Source of the DNA: an uncultured Anaerolineaceae bacterium | GTDB lineage: Bacteria; Chloroflexota; Anaerolineae; Anaerolineales; Anaerolineaceae | Direction: 5' to 3' | Assembly (NCBI GenBank): GCA_937907495.1 | Contig: CALESS010000387.1 | Span: 1 to 7,982 of the forward strand | DNA length: 7,982 bases | Shown here: positions 6,156 through 7,982 of the stretch, piece by piece | Numbering within the stretch: the first letter of the stretch is position 1 | How the letters are laid out: each line of letters begins with the position of its first letter | Notes under the pieces: model-generated | The model's input: only the letters and a program-made list of their open reading frames with translations | Database searches by the model: none | What the model was told of the DNA's origin: nothing | Translations under genes and position numbers: made by a program

Positions 6156-7537
6156 ATCGCTCTTTGAAAGGCAAGTTCATCTTCTCCTACCTGGCGGTGG
6201 CATTAATCACCGTGCTGGTGGTCTCAGTAGTCATACGGTTGACATCCGGTCAATCGTTGATGAACCTGGTGGTAGAGCAACAAACGGCCCTGTTGACGGA
6301 ATCTGTGCAGACCTATTTTGCTGCCAATGGTTCGCTAGATGGTTTCTCCAATTTCTTCTTTCAGTTTTCGCACAACCAGCCCGGCCCTTCCCAACCCGGC
6401 GGCCCGGATAAACCTCCAAAGTCCGAGGATTTGCGCGGCGTATATGGCCTGGTGGATGCCGAGTATCGGGCGCTCATCCCAACCTTTGGCTATGATATCG
6501 GGCAGGTATTGCCGAAAGACCGCATTAAACAAGCGGTGGCTGTGGAGGTGGATGGAAACACCATTGCCTGGATTCTGCCGGACACCAGCTTCCAGTTCAA
6601 GTTGAGCGCGGAGGAACAACTCTTCTTACAGCGTACCTCCCTGGCAATTGGCCTGGCGGCTCTTGCCGGAGTATTGGTGGCGGTTGGTATGGGCTTTCTC
6701 CTGGCGGGAGCATTGCTCAAACCCATCCGCCGGCTCACCCTGGCCTCCCGGCAACTGGCACAAGGGAACTTGCAGCAACAGGTTCCGGTGACCTCCAGGG
6801 ATGAACTGGGTTTACTGACGGAAACATTCAACCAGATGAGCACCGACCTGGCACGGGCAGATGAACAGCGTAAGCGCCTGACAGCAGATATTACCCATGA
6901 TTTGAGCACCCCGCTGCAAATCATCTCTGGCTACATCGAAATGCTGGAGGAAGGAGAAGTCACCCTTACCCCAGAACGGATCAGCATCATCAAAACGGAA
7001 ATTGAGCACCTCCGCCGATTGGTCAGTGATTTGACCGTTCTAACCCAGGTGGAGGCAGGTGGATTGGATATCCAGATGCAGCCAACCCAGCCAGCCGCCC
7101 TGTTGGAGAAGGTTTTTCACGCCTATCAACCGATTGCGGCCCGCCAGGGGGTGGAGATGGAACTGGGTCTGCCACCATCCTCTCCAGACATCCTGGTGGA
7201 CGAAGGGCGCATATTGCAGGTGCTCAAGAACCTGGTGGAGAATGCCCTGCGATATACGAACGAAGGCGGTTGCATCACCCTCAGCCTGTCCGTAAGCGAG
7301 AGCGTCCAACTTTGGGTGAGTGATGACGGAGCTGGAATTGATGCGGAAGATTTACCGTTTGTCTTTGATCGCTTTTATCGAGCCGATAAAGCCCGCGGGG
7401 CAAATTCCGGAAAAATGGGCCTGGGCCTGGCGATTTGCAAAGCGCTGGTAACCGCCCAGGGGGGAACGATTGTCGTAAAATCGGCTGGCAGGGGGCAGGG
7501 AACAACGATTGCGATTTCATTTTCCCCTCACCCGTAA
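6152..7537 (+). CDS. Sensor histidine kinase, HAMP-HisKA-HATPase
   Basis: The 461-residue protein has a first membrane segment (about 9-30), an extracytoplasmic sensor region (about 31-162) with a Pro/Gly-rich stretch (77-89), a second membrane segment (about 163-188), a HAMP linker (about 188-240), a HisKA dimerisation domain with phospho-acceptor His249 in ITHDLSTPL, and an ATP-binding domain. The ATP-binding domain shows the N box NLVENALRY (360-368), the G1 box DDGAGI (391-396), the F box FVFDRFYR (403-410) and the G2 box GLGLAI (423-428). It should autophosphorylate on His249 and pass phosphate to Asp53 of the upstream regulator. ATGA overlaps the regulator's stop, and GGAGG at 6140-6144 lies 7 nt before the ATG, so the pair is translationally coupled. 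The signal is unknown. The H box has Asp after His and Ser where Arg is common, a tolerated variant. No clear terminator follows. Confidence 0.95.
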   Translation: MNRSLKGKFIFSYLAVALITVLVVSVVIRLTSGQSLMNLVVEQQTALLTESVQTYFAANGSLDGFSNFFFQFSHNQPGPSQPGGPDKPPKSEDLRGVYGLVDAEYRALIPTFGYDIGQVLPKDRIKQAVAVEVDGNTIAWILPDTSFQFKLSAEEQLFLQRTSLAIGLAALAGVLVAVGMGFLLAGALLKPIRRLTLASRQLAQGNLQQQVPVTSRDELGLLTETFNQMSTDLARADEQRKRLTADITHDLSTPLQIISGYIEMLEEGEVTLTPERISIIKTEIEHLRRLVSDLTVLTQVEAGGLDIQMQPTQPAALLEKVFHAYQPIAARQGVEMELGLPPSSPDILVDEGRILQVLKNLVENALRYTNEGGCITLSLSVSESVQLWVSDDGAGIDAEDLPFVFDRFYRADKARGANSGKMGLGLAICKALVTAQGGTIVVKSAGRGQGTTIAISFSPHP

Positions 7538-7598
7538 TCTCTGGGGGGATTGCGGGGGGAAACGATAAGCATCTGTAAGGAATTGGTCGTTAATCAAC

Positions 7599-7627
7599 TT
7601 GTTTTAATATTAAATATCAATTAAAAT
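7599..7627 (+). promoter_or_regulatory. Candidate promoter of the secreted-protein gene
   Basis: TTGTTT (7599-7604) is followed by exactly 17 nt and TAAAAT (7622-7627). The spacer is entirely AT apart from one C and contains the palindromic sequence TAATATTA. Transcription would begin near 7634 and leave a long leader of about 130 nt before the ATG at 7767. In DNA this AT-rich, promoter-like hexamers occur readily by chance. Confidence 0.45.
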
Positions 7628-7693
7628 ATACTGAATCGCTCCTAATTTGAGTCGTTATATATTTATTTAACTTGTACTTGAGGGACTTACATG

Positions 7694-7739
7694 TTCCGGC
7701 TGCACCTTCTGCCCGCGCTGAATGCTGAAGGCTGTGGAA
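7694..7739 (+). repeat. Imperfect hairpin in the 5' leader of the secreted-protein gene
   Basis: TTCC (7694-7697) pairs with GGAA (7736-7739), and CCTTC (7705-7709) pairs with GAAGG (7727-7731). The inner stem extends through a T-T mismatch to GC (7711-7712) with GC (7724-7725). The hairpin ends 18 nt before the GGAGG ribosome site at 7758-7762, so it could influence translation or mRNA stability. There is no T-run, so it is not a terminator. I recognise no riboswitch class. Confidence 0.3.
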
Positions 7740-7766
7740 TACATCCTGATTATTTTTGGAGGCGTT

Positions 7767-7982
7767 ATGCACCCGACCCTGGAAGAGAAAACATTGAACT
7801 CAACCGCTCCCCTCTCCCGTTGGTTAGTGGCTTTGTTTTTGGCCGCGGGCTTATTGTTCCTGTTGTTTGCCAATGTGCCCCTGGTGCATGCGGACGGGAG
7901 TGTCGATTTTACCGATAGCGGCGGAGATCGTCCCTTCCTGGAATATCGTAACGATTTGAACGCCAATGTGCTGCGCAGGACC
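7767..7982 (+). CDS. Secreted or surface protein, N-terminal part (3' end outside window)
   Basis: Seventy-two codons are visible and the frame is still open at the last base. The start is strongly supported by GGAGG at 7758-7762, 4 nt before the ATG. The N-terminus has an 18-residue polar leader with Lys8 and Arg18, a hydrophobic core from Trp19 to about Val40 and an Ala-type cleavage motif VHA (40-42). This predicts a Sec signal peptide cleaved before Asp43. There is no lipobox Cys. The mature protein begins DGSVDFTDSGGDRPFLEY, which is polar and rich in Asp and Gly, as in large exported or cell-surface proteins. I do not recognise the family with confidence and assign no function. It could be an adhesin-like or repeat-bearing surface protein, but that cannot be judged from this fragment. 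It has its own leader and possible promoter downstream of the kinase gene. Confidence 0.82.
   Translation, partial: MHPTLEEKTLNSTAPLSRWLVALFLAAGLLFLLFANVPLVHADGSVDFTDSGGDRPFLEYRNDLNANVLRRT

Larger units (their letters stand above)
7538..7766. other. AT-rich intergenic leader between kinase and secreted-protein genes
   Basis: This 229-nt gap starts with two G6 runs (7543-7548 and 7554-7559) separated by five bases, then turns sharply AT-rich from about 7590 to 7675. The AT-rich part includes a 12-bp all-AT palindrome (TTTAATATTAAA, 7603-7614), a candidate promoter at 7599-7627, and a GC-rich hairpin at 7694-7739 before the ribosome site. No convincing terminator for the kinase gene is present. 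The ATG at 7691 opens a frame that lacks a ribosome site and conserved features and overlaps the downstream gene, so I do not call it. Confidence 0.6.

Noticed and set aside
7691..7918. Possible 75-residue small protein starting at the ATG at 7691
   Set aside because: It has no ribosome site, low-information composition and overlaps the signal-peptide-bearing gene that has an excellent ribosome site.
7667..7966. Minus-strand 99-codon frame near the right edge
   Set aside because: It lies over the real plus-strand gene and its leader, with Ser/Arg/Lys-rich random composition and no motif.
1..7982. CRISPR array, insertion sequence, tRNA or integrase attachment site
   Set aside because: No regularly spaced direct repeats, transposase motifs, cloverleaf sequence or target-site duplications were seen. 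The repeats in the lipoprotein gene encode beta-helix rungs.

Overview
The window looks like an ordinary chromosomal stretch from a free-living bacterium of roughly mid-fifties GC content (estimated by eye). Most genes have Shine-Dalgarno sites and sigma70-like promoters. The mix of families (a DegV lipid-binding protein, a phosphodiester glycosidase, a Cthe_2159-type beta-helix lipoprotein, VTC and DUF4956 proteins) fits Chloroflexota (Anaerolineae-like) or a Firmicutes relative. I favour Chloroflexota, at low confidence, because the sequence holds no rRNA or other strong phylogenetic marker.

Layout. (1) Bases 2-655 (+) are the C-terminal part of a phosphodiester glycosidase (NAGPA-domain) protein whose 5' end lies outside the window. 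It converges on a DegV-family gene at 748-1596 (-), and one bidirectional terminator at 682-719 serves both. (2) A 249-nt divergent intergenic region (1597-1845) holds a good degV promoter and two inverted repeats. (3) Bases 1846-3732 (+) encode a 628-residue lipoprotein with a repetitive Asp-rich beta-helix. (4) A structured gap (3733-3926) carries three consecutive hairpins. Read on the minus strand they end in a canonical intrinsic terminator and may form a small RNA. (5) Bases 3927-4787 and 4780-5418 (+) encode a VTC-type polyphosphate polymerase domain protein and a DUF4956 membrane protein. They overlap by 8 nt and are clearly co-translated. (6) Bases 5466-6155 and 6152-7537 (+) encode an OmpR-type response regulator and its sensor histidine kinase, overlapping by 4 nt. 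A perfect TATAAT lies six bases before the regulator's ATG, which suggests a leaderless message. (7) A 229-nt AT-rich leader precedes the first 72 codons of a secreted protein that runs off the window.

How the genes may work together. The most interesting unit is the lipoprotein / VTC polymerase / DUF4956 membrane protein / two-component system set, about 5.7 kb on one strand. From family knowledge, VTC domains polymerise phosphate from nucleotides, DUF4956 proteins of unknown function are commonly their neighbours, and Cthe_2159-type beta-helices bind calcium and acidic polysaccharide at the cell surface. I infer a membrane-coupled system that makes or exports an anionic polymer, has an external binding lipoprotein, and is controlled by the adjacent two-component pair. 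No sequence evidence proves the substrate, and the regulatory link rests only on proximity.
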